Source: Serratia sp. AKBS12 (GTDB lineage Bacteria; Pseudomonadota; Gammaproteobacteria; Enterobacterales; Enterobacteriaceae). Taken from it: a stretch of DNA of 64,000 bases. The stretch is from positions 248,001 to 312,000 of the forward strand of contig NZ_JANUSB010000002.1 in assembly GCF_024793895.1 (NCBI RefSeq). Direction: 5' to 3'. The notes beneath the pieces were generated by a model that searched no databases, had not been told where the DNA came from, and was given only the letters and a program-made list of their open reading frames with translations. Position 1 is the first letter of the stretch; each line of letters begins with the position of its first letter. A program made the translations under genes and the position numbers. Shown here piece after piece: positions 49,087-57,643 of the stretch.

Positions 49087-50554
49087 ACTGCACCTCCTCA
49101 CGTTCGGACTTGTCAAACGCCGCCAGCAATACCTGCTCTATCGGCACCGGCTTGAAGGGATTGACGCGCTGCACGCACAGCGTCCAGAACAACGCATAGA
49201 TCGCGGTCAGGCCAATCATGACGCCAAACGGGATATAGACTTCGCTACGCTGCATACCCGGCGGCGTGATATAGACGATTGCCAGCACGATACCCATGCT
49301 GGAGACTATCTGTGGCAGCGGAAAAAACGGCGATTTATAGGCACGCGGCAAGTCCGGGCGACGCAACCGCAGCAATACCACCGATAACGTCACCAGCAGA
49401 TAGGCCACACCCCAGGCGCACACCGCCGCCAGCACCATCGGGATAATGCGATTGAGATCGCCCTGAATGGCAAACGCATGCACACAGGGGATCAGCACCG
49501 CCACGGCAATACCCACTACCGGCGTTTTAAACCGCGGGTGCAGGTACGAGAACATTTTCGGCAATGCGCCATCCAGCACCATGCCGTAGAGAATGCGCGG
49601 CACCGCCGCCATCAGCGTATTGATGGTGGCCGCACCGGCCAGCAGCAGACCAACGCCGAGCCAGTATTTACCGAACTCGCCCATCACCTGGCCGGCAAAC
49701 GCCGGGATCGCCATCGGCGTATCCAGCAGCCTGACGTTGTTGGCAGCATCAATCACCACATTTTCCACCTGATGGCCAAGCGCTGCGCCGTACAGCGCCA
49801 TACACACCGCCACCCCACACAGACCCAGCGCCATGGCGCGCGGGATCACCCAGGCGGAACGTTTGATCTCCGGCGCCATCGGCGTGACCAGTTCGCAGCC
49901 GACAAACATGAACATCGCCATCCCCACCAGGCTGAAAACGGCAAACGGGTCGCCAAGATCGAGCGTGCTGCCAAACCAGCCAGGCAGCGCCACCGCGTGC
50001 GGCGACAGCAGGCCGGCGATGCCAAAAATCACCAACGTGCTCCACATGCCGAAGGTCAGCACGATTTCCGTCTTGCCAAAGGCTTCAATGCCCAGCGCAT
50101 TCAGCAGGCCGAAAATGATCACCAGCCCAACGCCAACCATCCAAGAGGAATTGTGGCTCTCCATCAGGGTGTTGAGATGTTCGAAGTTCACCAGCGCCAT
50201 AATGCCGGCAAGAATGGTTTCGGCGGTGCCGGCAAAGATATGCACGATCAGGTAGGCGGACAGCGTGCCGGTAATGGCAAAAAAACGCCCCATGCCACAG
50301 GAGATATAGTCGTAGACCGAACCGGTGGTCGGCAACAGCGCCGACGCTTCGGCAAAGGTGGTGAGCTGCGCCTGCATCATGATGAAGGCAATCAGCATCG
50401 CTAACGCAAAGGTATCTCCGCCAATGCCGAACCCACTGGTGACGGTCAGGATCACCGGGCTGGCCATAATAACCCCCACCGAACTGGCCAGCGTGGTGGG
50501 GAATCCGACTTTGCCCCGTTCAAGGTGGGCGTGCAGCCGTGACGACAGGTTCAT
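49061..50554 (-). CDS. APC-family amino acid/amine permease
   Basis: 497-residue inner-membrane carrier with twelve to fourteen predicted helices. The helix 1 substrate loop (SSVGVIMASPVILTVTSGFG) is near residue 25; YDYISCGMGRFFAITGTLSAYL is near 82 and GCELVTPMAPEIKRSAWVIP near 228, the latter characteristic of the APC superfamily. Substrate unknown; the neighbourhood suggests an amine or amino acid. First gene of the minus-strand operon, divergent from the LuxR-type regulator. Confidence 0.87.
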   Translation of the reverse strand: MNLSSRLHAHLERGKVGFPTTLASSVGVIMASPVILTVTSGFGIGGDTFALAMLIAFIMMQAQLTTFAEASALLPTTGSVYDYISCGMGRFFAITGTLSAYLIVHIFAGTAETILAGIMALVNFEHLNTLMESHNSSWMVGVGLVIIFGLLNALGIEAFGKTEIVLTFGMWSTLVIFGIAGLLSPHAVALPGWFGSTLDLGDPFAVFSLVGMAMFMFVGCELVTPMAPEIKRSAWVIPRAMALGLCGVAVCMALYGAALGHQVENVVIDAANNVRLLDTPMAIPAFAGQVMGEFGKYWLGVGLLLAGAATINTLMAAVPRILYGMVLDGALPKMFSYLHPRFKTPVVGIAVAVLIPCVHAFAIQGDLNRIIPMVLAAVCAWGVAYLLVTLSVVLLRLRRPDLPRAYKSPFFPLPQIVSSMGIVLAIVYITPPGMQRSEVYIPFGVMIGLTAIYALFWTLCVQRVNPFKPVPIEQVLLAAFDKSEREEVQFDRLTSLT

Positions 50555-50987
50555 GGGTGTGTCCTCTCAAGTGTGGTTAGACTCGCCTGACGACCACTGT
50601 GGGCGCTACCGGCACTATAGAAAGGAACGGAAAAGTCTGGCTATCGTTCTTAAGAACGAGGCGAAAACGCGCTGGGCGAGGGCTAAAACGGCTACCGCCC
50701 CAACGACCTGCGGCAACACACCGCCTAGAACCGCAGGGAAAAACAGGTCAAATGAGGAACATAGACTTCATTAACAGTTTAATGAAGTGCCTGAGAGAGG
50801 AGGAAAACAGCGCCAGAGACAACGGTTTCTGCTTTGTTATTTATGGTATTTATTGCAATCCAGTTCACGTTGTTAATATGTTTTTATTGTGTTGCCAAAT
50901 TGCTACAACTATGCTTTTATCGTTCAGATATTGACCGCATTCCAATTCCCAAACTGAATGAAAAACGCAAATGGGAGGAAATGAATT
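50555..50987. promoter_or_regulatory. Divergent control region with a perfect 16-base palindrome
   Basis: 433 bases between the permease and the LuxR-type regulator, with no convincing gene. The palindrome TCGTTCTTAAGAACGA at 50644-50659 is perfect and stands about 90 bases upstream of the permease start, a suitable place for an activator dimer. The part from 50820 to 50960 turns A+T-rich toward the regulator, whose own promoter is probably there. Confidence 0.55.
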
Positions 50988-51647
50988 ATGCACACTCAGT
51001 TGTCTGCTGGCGCTAATGATGCATTGATATCCAGCTGTCTGAATACCATCGCCCATTTGATTCCGGTTTCAGCCGGGGTATTTTATTTGGTTAATCCACA
51101 ATTAAAACCGGAACATTATATTCTACAGGGAATAACCGATAACACCCATCGGCAATATCTGGACTATTACCAGCAGATTGATCCGTTAAAACCGGCCAAT
51201 TTTCATCAGCAGGATATCACCATGGTCAGTATGACACCGTCGGCCATCGCCGATAATCGGCAATATTACCATGACTTTATGCTGCCCAATCGCATGCGCG
51301 ACATGACCGAGATTTTTATCCGCCAGCGCAGACGCATCGTCGCCGGGGTTTCACTGATCCGCGATACGCCATTTACCGCGCTGGAGCGCAGCCGCCTGCA
51401 TGCCGTACTGCCGTTGATCGAGCTGGCCACCCGCGATCTTCTGCCGGAAGGCGAAGCACAATTGCTGACAGCCAAAGAACAGGAAATCGTCAATATGGTA
51501 CGCGAGGGCGCCAGTAATAAACGCATTGCGTTAAACCTGGGAATCTCCCTGTCCACGGTAAAAACCCATATGCGAAATATATTCGCCAAAACCGCAGTGG
51601 TTAATCGTACCGAATTAGTTTCCAGCGGTTTTATTGCCCAGGGCTGA
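50988..51647 (+). CDS. LuxR-family transcriptional regulator
   Basis: 219 residues: an N-terminal sensor domain (1-145) without recognisable autoinducer motifs, and a C-terminal LuxR helix-turn-helix (about 155-215): LTAKEQEIVNMVREGASNKRIA and LGISLSTVKTHMRNIFAK (the first quoted nearly whole). There is no phosphoacceptor domain and no luxI nearby, so it is a one-component regulator that probably senses a metabolite. ATG at 50988 after GGGAGGAAATG. Divergent from the permease-MoaF operon and upstream of the MFS-amidohydrolase genes, so it could control both. Confidence 0.85.
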   Translation: MHTQLSAGANDALISSCLNTIAHLIPVSAGVFYLVNPQLKPEHYILQGITDNTHRQYLDYYQQIDPLKPANFHQQDITMVSMTPSAIADNRQYYHDFMLPNRMRDMTEIFIRQRRRIVAGVSLIRDTPFTALERSRLHAVLPLIELATRDLLPEGEAQLLTAKEQEIVNMVREGASNKRIALNLGISLSTVKTHMRNIFAKTAVVNRTELVSSGFIAQG

Positions 51648-51774
51648 GGCAATATTCCGCCATAATTAATTGCCATAATAAAAATATATGGCTCCATAGC
51701 ATATACCTTTAATTCGACGTTAACGGGGCGGGTTTCGCCTGTTCGCAATACCGTCATCAACCAAGGTAGGCATT

Positions 51775-52959
51775 ATGTCCAGCAGTTCCTATTCTACGCC
51801 GGTTAATCGGCCGGCATTGCCCTGTCCGCCAAGGTTGCTGACGGCGATTATCGTTTGCGCCGCCATCGCGCCGGGGATTTTAATGACCGCACCGGCGGTG
51901 GCGGCGCAGTTGGCAAGCGAATGGCGCCTGTCACCCACTCAGATTGGGCGACTGTTCTCCACCGAACTCGGTGCCATGAGCCTTGCCACCCTGCCAGCCT
52001 GGTGGTGGATCGGACGCATGGACTGGCGGAAAGTGGCCGGATTGGCGGCAACGGTGTTCCTGTTCGCCAACCTGGCGTCGGCGCTGACCAGCGACTTCAG
52101 CACCCTGCTGCCCCTGCGTTTTATCGCCTCGCTGGCTGGCGGCACGCTGATGATTTTGTGCATAACCTGCGCCGCCGGCACTGCCAATCCCAGCCGAGTT
52201 TATGCCGGTTGGGTATTGGGTCAGTTGCTGCTGGGCACGATTGGCCTGCTGGTGCTGCCGTCGCTGTTCGGCTACTTCGGTCTAATGGTGGTCTATCTGA
52301 TTTTGGCAGCGCTGATGCTGTGCTGCCTGCCGCTGCTGGTGGCGTTCCCCCGCGGCTTTCAAGCGCCAACCGCCCAGTCGGCAACCGCAGCGCCCTCGCC
52401 GCTCGTCAGGCTGGGCGCGCTGCTGGCAGTACTGTGCTTTTACATTAGCCTGAGCGCGGTATGGACCTTTATCGGTAACATCGGCATCAACGCCGGGCTG
52501 TCGGCGATACACAACGGCCAGGTGCTGGCGGCGGCAACGGTGTTCGGCATCGTGGGCGCGGCAACCGCGGCGTTGGCCGGCGGCATGCGCCGACGCCTGC
52601 TGATGACGCTGGGCTATCTGTTGCTGACGGTCAGCATCGCCCTGCTGCTGAACACGCCAGCGCTGCTGCGCTTTGCCGCCGCGGCGGTGATGTTCAAATT
52701 TACCTGGACCTTCGTGCTGCCATTCATATTGGCGCAGGTTGCCGAACTGGATAATAACGGCAAGCTGATGAACGGCATCAATCTGGTCATCGGCGGCGGC
52801 ATGGCCATCGGGCCGCTGCTGGCCGGTTATCTGCTGCAAACTTCCGGCGGCTTTGGTGCGCTGCTCGGCGCTGCGCTGGCTTGCGCACTGCTGTCGCTGC
52901 TGCTGATTTCGCTGACGTCCCCGCGCACAACGCGCCCTGTAACAGGAGTTGAAAGGTGA
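51775..52959 (+). CDS. MFS transporter
   Basis: 394-residue carrier with about twelve helices. The N-terminal GILMTAPAVAAQLASEWRLS and LFSTELGAMSLATLPAW place it in the MFS; no known substrate family is recognised. It resembles the YbfB-like or aromatic-acid-type carriers only loosely. The stop overlaps the start of the amidohydrolase gene as GTGA, so import and hydrolysis of the same compound are likely linked. Confidence 0.85.
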   Translation: MSSSSYSTPVNRPALPCPPRLLTAIIVCAAIAPGILMTAPAVAAQLASEWRLSPTQIGRLFSTELGAMSLATLPAWWWIGRMDWRKVAGLAATVFLFANLASALTSDFSTLLPLRFIASLAGGTLMILCITCAAGTANPSRVYAGWVLGQLLLGTIGLLVLPSLFGYFGLMVVYLILAALMLCCLPLLVAFPRGFQAPTAQSATAAPSPLVRLGALLAVLCFYISLSAVWTFIGNIGINAGLSAIHNGQVLAAATVFGIVGAATAALAGGMRRRLLMTLGYLLLTVSIALLLNTPALLRFAAAAVMFKFTWTFVLPFILAQVAELDNNGKLMNGINLVIGGGMAIGPLLAGYLLQTSGGFGALLGAALACALLSLLLISLTSPRTTRPVTGVER

Positions 52960-54068
52960 AACGAAAAACCGGCTTTTTCTTCGATGAACGCTGTTTTTGG
53001 CACAGCACCGGCCTGCATGCCACCACGCTGCCGGTGGGCGGTTGGGTGCAACCCCCTGCCGGCGCGGGTCATGCCGAATCGCCGGAAACCAAACGCCGCA
53101 TGAAGAACCTGATGGACGTATCCGGTCTGTCGTGCCAGCTCCAGCTGCAAAGTGCCGAACTGGCCGACGAAGACGACTTACGCCGCATCCACCCTGCCGA
53201 TTATCTGCAACGCTTCAAACAGTTGAGTGATAACGGTGGCGGCATGCTGGGTGAGGAGGCACCGCTCGGGCCTGGCAGCTATGACATCGCCAGACTGTCC
53301 GCCGGATTGGCCTGCGCCGCGCTGGAATCGGTACTGCGGGGCGAACTGGATAATGCCTATGCGCTGTCGCGCCCACCGGGCCACCATTGTCTGCCGGACC
53401 GCTCGATGGGGTTTTGCTTTCTGGCCAACATTGCCATCGCCATCGAACGCGCCAAGGCAAAATGCGCTCTTGGCAAGGTGGCCGTGATCGACTGGGACGT
53501 TCATCATGGCAACGGCACCCAGCATATTTACTGGCAGCGCGACGATGTGCTGACCCTGTCACTGCATCAGGACGGCTGTTTCCCGGCGGGTTACGCCGGC
53601 GAGCAGGATCGCGGTGCCGGCGCGGGGCTGGGCTGCAATATCAATATTCCGCTGATGGCCGGGGCCGGTGATGACAGCTATCTGTACGCCATGCGTCAGA
53701 TAGTCATCCCGGCGCTGGAGCGCTTCCAGCCGGAGGTGATTATCGTCGCCTGCGGTTATGACGCCAATGCCCTCGATCCGCTGGCGCGGATGCTGCTGCA
53801 CAGCGACAGTTTCCGCATGATGACCGCACTGGTTCAGGATGCCGCCGATCGGCTATGCGGTGGCAAACTGCTGATGGTGCACGAGGGCGGTTATGCAGAA
53901 TCCTACGTACCGTTCTGCGGGCTGGCAGTGATGGAGCAGCTCAGCGGTATCCGCACCGAGGTGCAGGATCCGCTGTTGGCATTTATTCAACAACAGCAAC
54001 CGCGTGAGGCCTTCAACCGTTTCCAGCGTGACGCCATCGACCAGCTGGCGCGACAGTTCAGCCTATAA
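52956..54068 (+). CDS. Histone-deacetylase-fold amidohydrolase (acetylpolyamine amidohydrolase-like)
   Basis: 370-residue zinc hydrolase of the arginase/deacetylase fold. RPPGHH (residues 139-144) has the paired catalytic His, DWDVHHGNGTQ (179-189) two zinc ligands, and ACGYDANALDP near 268 the third Asp. It resembles class II HDACs and the bacterial amidohydrolases that remove acyl groups from amines. It could release a free amine from an N-acyl amine taken up by the MFS carrier, with which it is translationally coupled. GTG start at 52956, AGGAG nine bases upstream. Confidence 0.87.
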   Translation: MKRKTGFFFDERCFWHSTGLHATTLPVGGWVQPPAGAGHAESPETKRRMKNLMDVSGLSCQLQLQSAELADEDDLRRIHPADYLQRFKQLSDNGGGMLGEEAPLGPGSYDIARLSAGLACAALESVLRGELDNAYALSRPPGHHCLPDRSMGFCFLANIAIAIERAKAKCALGKVAVIDWDVHHGNGTQHIYWQRDDVLTLSLHQDGCFPAGYAGEQDRGAGAGLGCNINIPLMAGAGDDSYLYAMRQIVIPALERFQPEVIIVACGYDANALDPLARMLLHSDSFRMMTALVQDAADRLCGGKLLMVHEGGYAESYVPFCGLAVMEQLSGIRTEVQDPLLAFIQQQQPREAFNRFQRDAIDQLARQFSL

Positions 54069-54127
54069 TTGCTCTGTGAAGCCACGGGCGCGCCGATCGC
54101 GCCCCAACAGAACAGGAAGGGGGGAAT

Positions 54128-54967
54128 ATGTCGGAACATAACGTCAGTTTTATCAAGGGATGCCGCGGCAACATCGCACTGCATGACTGGGGCAATCCGC
54201 AGCCACGTTTTCTGGCGCTGCTGGTACACGGTTACGGCGAACACCTGGGGCGTTATCACTACGTGGCGCGCACGCTGCACGACATCGGCGCACGGGTGTT
54301 CGGCCCCGACCATCTCGGCCACGGGCTGTCACAGGGCGAACGGGTGCTGATTGACGACTATGACGCGCTCGTCGATGACCTGCATCAGGTTGCGACACGC
54401 TTTCAGCATCAATTTCCCTCGCTGCCGCTGGTGCTGATTGGCCATTCGATGGGCGGGATGATCGCCAGCCGCTACGTACAGCGCTATGGCGAGCAGGTAA
54501 ACGCGCTGGTGCTGTCCGGGCCGTTGATCGGCCGTAAAACTGCCATTTCCGACCTGTACGATCTGGACACGCTACCCGACGATCCGCTGGATACGACGAC
54601 GCTGTCGCGCGATCCGGCGGTTGGCGCAGCCTATAATGCCGATCCACTGGTGTGGCACGGCCCGTTCAAGCGGGCAACGCTGGGCGCCATGCAGGCCATG
54701 CTGGCCAGGATTAACGCCGGGCCTAGCTTTGGCAGCCTGCCGACGCTGTGGCTGCACGGCGAAAACGACAGGCTGGTACTGCTGGAAGAAACCCGCACCG
54801 GCATCGACATACTGCGAGGCAGCAATATTGAAACGGCGATCATCCCTGGCGCACAGCACGAAATATTCAATGAAATCAATAAAGATCAGGTACTGAAACG
54901 GGTGACGACCTTTATTGAGCGCCAGCTGTCGTCACCTCAGCCTCAGCCGCTGACCACCGCCAGATAG
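54128..54967 (+). CDS. Alpha/beta hydrolase (monoacylglycerol-lipase-like)
   Basis: 279-residue cytosolic serine hydrolase. LLVHGYGEHLGRYHYVA near residue 32 is the oxyanion region, IGHSMGGMIASRYV near 100 the nucleophile elbow, LWLHGENDRLV near 218 the catalytic Asp and GAQHEIFNE near 245 the catalytic His. This resembles serine aminopeptidase S33/monoglyceride lipases. It may hydrolyse an ester or amide of the island's substrate. ATG at 54128 after AGGAAGGGGG; its end overlaps the convergent cupin gene by 25 bases. Confidence 0.85.
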   Translation: MSEHNVSFIKGCRGNIALHDWGNPQPRFLALLVHGYGEHLGRYHYVARTLHDIGARVFGPDHLGHGLSQGERVLIDDYDALVDDLHQVATRFQHQFPSLPLVLIGHSMGGMIASRYVQRYGEQVNALVLSGPLIGRKTAISDLYDLDTLPDDPLDTTTLSRDPAVGAAYNADPLVWHGPFKRATLGAMQAMLARINAGPSFGSLPTLWLHGENDRLVLLEETRTGIDILRGSNIETAIIPGAQHEIFNEINKDQVLKRVTTFIERQLSSPQPQPLTTAR

Positions 54968-55308
54968 TGCTTCACAAAACGATCGCAGGTGATTTCCCAA
55001 TGCACTTTGCGGCCCTGTTCGACAAACCAGGCGTCGCCGGGCTGATAGTGCACCGACTCGCCGGTGCTTTCGTCGGTCAGCGTCGCCGTCCCCTGCCAGA
55101 CCGTCGCATGTTCGGCAAACGGGTATTCCATCGCAAAGCTGCCGCGCGTACAGCTGAACACCCCGCAACTCAGGCTGTCCGTGGGTTGACCAAAGATCAT
55201 CGCCACGCCAACGTTCGGATCCCCAGTCAGCACCGTAGCCCCCAGATTGCTGACGCTGCCAATTTCCTGCAACGGCGGCAGAGGGTGTTTAAGCAATAAT
55301 GGTTTCAT
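54943..55308 (-). CDS. Small cupin protein (cupin_3/DUF861, EutQ-like fold)
   Basis: 121-residue single-domain beta barrel. AEHATVWQGTATLTDESTGESVHYQPGDAWF (partly quoted as EHATVWQGTATL and YQPGDAWFVEQG) matches the cupin_3 group often found next to amine oxidases and glutamate-type enzymes. It may bind or isomerise a small metabolite. ATG at 55308 with GAGGAG. Directly followed upstream by the FAD oxidoreductase on the same strand (18-base gap), so probably in one transcript. Confidence 0.82.
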   Translation of the reverse strand: MKPLLLKHPLPPLQEIGSVSNLGATVLTGDPNVGVAMIFGQPTDSLSCGVFSCTRGSFAMEYPFAEHATVWQGTATLTDESTGESVHYQPGDAWFVEQGRKVHWEITCDRFVKHYLAVVSG

Positions 55309-55326
55309 GTTTTCTCCTCGAGATGA

Positions 55327-56628
55327 TTAACGACGTCCTTTCCAATAGCCGGAAGTTTGATGCCAGATCTTGCCAGCCGAGGTAATCACAGGGCGCAGTT
55401 GATGTTTGCCAAAAATATTGCGATGCGGGATAGAACTCAGCAGGTCATAACGTGCCGACCCCTCCGCCATCCCTTCCGCTAGCACCTTGCACACAATGTG
55501 GCTGGGGGTCACGCCAAACCCCGAATATCCCTGCACGTAAAACACATTGTCATGCGCCGGCAGCGTGCCGATTTGCGGGAACAGATTGGCGCTGCAACAC
55601 AGCGGCCCGCCCCAGGCCAGGTCGATTTTCACGTCCTTAAGATAGGGGAACACCTTGAGCATCAGATGGCGGTTCCAGGCTTTCAGATCGGCAGGAATAT
55701 ATTCAAGCAACCGGGTGGCGCTGCCGAACAGCAAGCGGTTTTCATTGGTCACGCGGTAATAGTCGATCACCGGACGTATATCGCTGTAAGCGCCGCGAAT
55801 CGGGCTTATCTGCCGGATCAGCGCCTCTGGCAACGGTTCGGTCGCCAGTTGAAAGGCATAGGTATTGATGGTTTTTTTATCGATATACGGCTCCATGCCG
55901 TTGAGAAAGCCATTGCAGGCCCACAGCATTTTCGCGGCACGGATCGACCCCGTCGCGGTGCGGACGGTCACGCGCGCTCCATACTCCACGCTCAGCACAC
56001 TGCTGTTTTCGAAGATCTGTACGCCATAGCCGGTCAGAGCCTTTGCTTCGCCCAACAGCAAATTGAGCGAATGTACGTGACCGCCCCCCATGTGCTTCAA
56101 CGCGCAGGTATAGGCATCGGAACCGACTACCTGCTGCACCTCTGCGCCGGTGTACAGTTCGATCTCTTCCTGTGGCGATACCGACTTGAATTCTTGCAGC
56201 CAGCCGCGCAGGGTCTTTTCCTGACGCGCGTTACTCCCCAGATAGCCGTAGCCAAAGCAAAAGTCGGCGTCTATCGCGTACTTTTTGATGCGCTCGCGGA
56301 TGATGCCGGCACCGAGATTACTGATCTTGAAAATGGTTTCCAGCCCCTGCGACCCAACGTGACGCTTGATCTTTTCCAGATCGTGGCCAATGCCGGCCAT
56401 CACCTGGCCGCCATTGCGGCCGGTGCCGCCGTAGCCCAGATGTCGCCCTTCGAGAATGGCAATATTAGTGATGCCTTTTTCCGCCAGCTCCAGCGCGGTA
56501 TTGATGCCGGAAAAACCGCCACCGACGATCACCACGTCAACGTCCAGATCGTCAGCCAGTACCGGGAAACGCAGATCGTATTTTTTGGTTGCCGCATAAT
56601 AGGTTAACGATTCGATATTGTTGTTCAT
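55327..56628 (-). CDS. FAD-dependent amine oxidase-like protein (PuuB/DAO family)
   Basis: 433-residue flavoprotein of the D-amino acid oxidase/gamma-glutamylputrescine oxidase group. The ADP-binding loop is VVIVGGGFSGINTALELAEKG near residue 32 (partly quoted), then the FAD-contact motif GYGGTGRNGGQVMAGIG near 65 and GYSGFGVTPSHIVCKVLAEG near 375. It would oxidise a primary or secondary amine to an aldehyde. The ATG at 56628 gives MNNNIESLTYYAATKKYDL; an upstream extension of 21 codons lacks homology. First gene of an operon with the cupin; its promoter is in the 97-base gap next to the LuxR-type gene. Confidence 0.87.
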   Translation of the reverse strand: MNNNIESLTYYAATKKYDLRFPVLADDLDVDVVIVGGGFSGINTALELAEKGITNIAILEGRHLGYGGTGRNGGQVMAGIGHDLEKIKRHVGSQGLETIFKISNLGAGIIRERIKKYAIDADFCFGYGYLGSNARQEKTLRGWLQEFKSVSPQEEIELYTGAEVQQVVGSDAYTCALKHMGGGHVHSLNLLLGEAKALTGYGVQIFENSSVLSVEYGARVTVRTATGSIRAAKMLWACNGFLNGMEPYIDKKTINTYAFQLATEPLPEALIRQISPIRGAYSDIRPVIDYYRVTNENRLLFGSATRLLEYIPADLKAWNRHLMLKVFPYLKDVKIDLAWGGPLCCSANLFPQIGTLPAHDNVFYVQGYSGFGVTPSHIVCKVLAEGMAEGSARYDLLSSIPHRNIFGKHQLRPVITSAGKIWHQTSGYWKGRR

Positions 56629-56725
56629 TGCCGCACTCCGGTCGCCGATGCCATAAACGGGATTATCGGCGCAGGCAGCGGACGCGGCCATGTCCCTTTA
56701 GGGATATTTTAACTGTTATTTAACA

Positions 56726-57484
56726 TTATCGACGGGAGGGCGAAGCGGTCGCCAGAAACAGATTAAACAGCGCGGCCTGTGAGCCGATGCCGAGCTTGCT
56801 ATAGATGTTTTTGCGGTGATTTTTAACCGTGCCGAGGCTGATGAACAACCGGGCGGCGATTTGCCGGGAACCCAGCCCTGCCAGGATCAGATCGACGATT
56901 TCCCGCTCGCGCGCCGTCAGCGTTTGGCCAGCGCAGGCGAGCGGGTTTGGCGCCACGTCGGCCGGCAGCTTGTCCGCCATCGATGCGGCATGCAGCCGTA
57001 CGACGCTACGGGCCAGCACCAGCGCTTCCGGCAGTTCGGCGGCGCTGGATTGGCGTACGCCCACCGTCTGCTGCGACGAACCGAAGAACACGCCAAGGCG
57101 GCGCTGCGGCGTCAGTTGCAACAATACACCGGCTTCGTCTCGCCAACCGGTTTTGCGATAAAAGTTGCGGTAATATTCGCTGTGATAGAAGCCGCACGGG
57201 GCCAATTGCCGCAGGGTGAATAGCTCACTCTGCGCGTTGTCGTTCAGCGCACGGTAAAACGGATCTTGCAGGTAGGCGCCCTGCTGATAAAGTGCGTTAA
57301 TCGCATCGCTGTTTTCTTTTTCGGCCTTGTAGAGGCAGCATGGCGCGCGCTGGGACTCAAACGCGTAAATCAGGGCGTGGTCGAACGCAAAAAAGCGTTC
57401 CAGATAATCGAGTAATTGCGGATAGAAATGGCGGGTTGTCGCCGCGTCGATTAGCGACGCCAGTTTTTCAACCTGAATGCCCAT
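56726..57484 (-). CDS. LuxR-family transcriptional regulator
   Basis: 252 residues: an N-terminal sensor domain with GAF/autoinducer-like pattern (YLERFFAFDHALIYAFESQ, YYRNFYRKTGWRDEAGVLLQL) and a C-terminal LuxR helix-turn-helix (about 188-250): LTAREREIVDLILAGLGSRQIA and LFISLGTVKNHRKNIYSKLG (the first quoted nearly whole). No phosphoacceptor. It has the same architecture as the regulator at 50988 but is clearly a different protein. It lies between the FAD-oxidase and alcohol-dehydrogenase genes and could control both. Confidence 0.85.
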   Translation of the reverse strand: MGIQVEKLASLIDAATTRHFYPQLLDYLERFFAFDHALIYAFESQRAPCCLYKAEKENSDAINALYQQGAYLQDPFYRALNDNAQSELFTLRQLAPCGFYHSEYYRNFYRKTGWRDEAGVLLQLTPQRRLGVFFGSSQQTVGVRQSSAAELPEALVLARSVVRLHAASMADKLPADVAPNPLACAGQTLTAREREIVDLILAGLGSRQIAARLFISLGTVKNHRKNIYSKLGIGSQAALFNLFLATASPSRR

Positions 57485-57643
57485 GCCGCCCCCAAATCAT
57501 TAACAGATTAACGATCGACGTCGTATTCTGGCGAAACGGCGCATTCGGCCAGATACAGATAAAAAAGCACCCCGCTGGGCGAAAAGCAACCAGACAAACG
57601 TTATCATGTTAAATAAATCACAACTTCGCAACAAGGAGATCCC

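Noticed and set aside
50599-50934. 111-codon plus-strand frame upstream of the LuxR-type regulator
   Set aside because: The sequence has no family features, spans the palindrome and the A+T-rich promoter part, and has no ribosome site.
50988-57484. Quorum-sensing system based on the two LuxR-type genes
   Set aside because: There is no luxI-type synthase in the window, and the N-terminal domains lack a clear acyl-homoserine-lactone signature.
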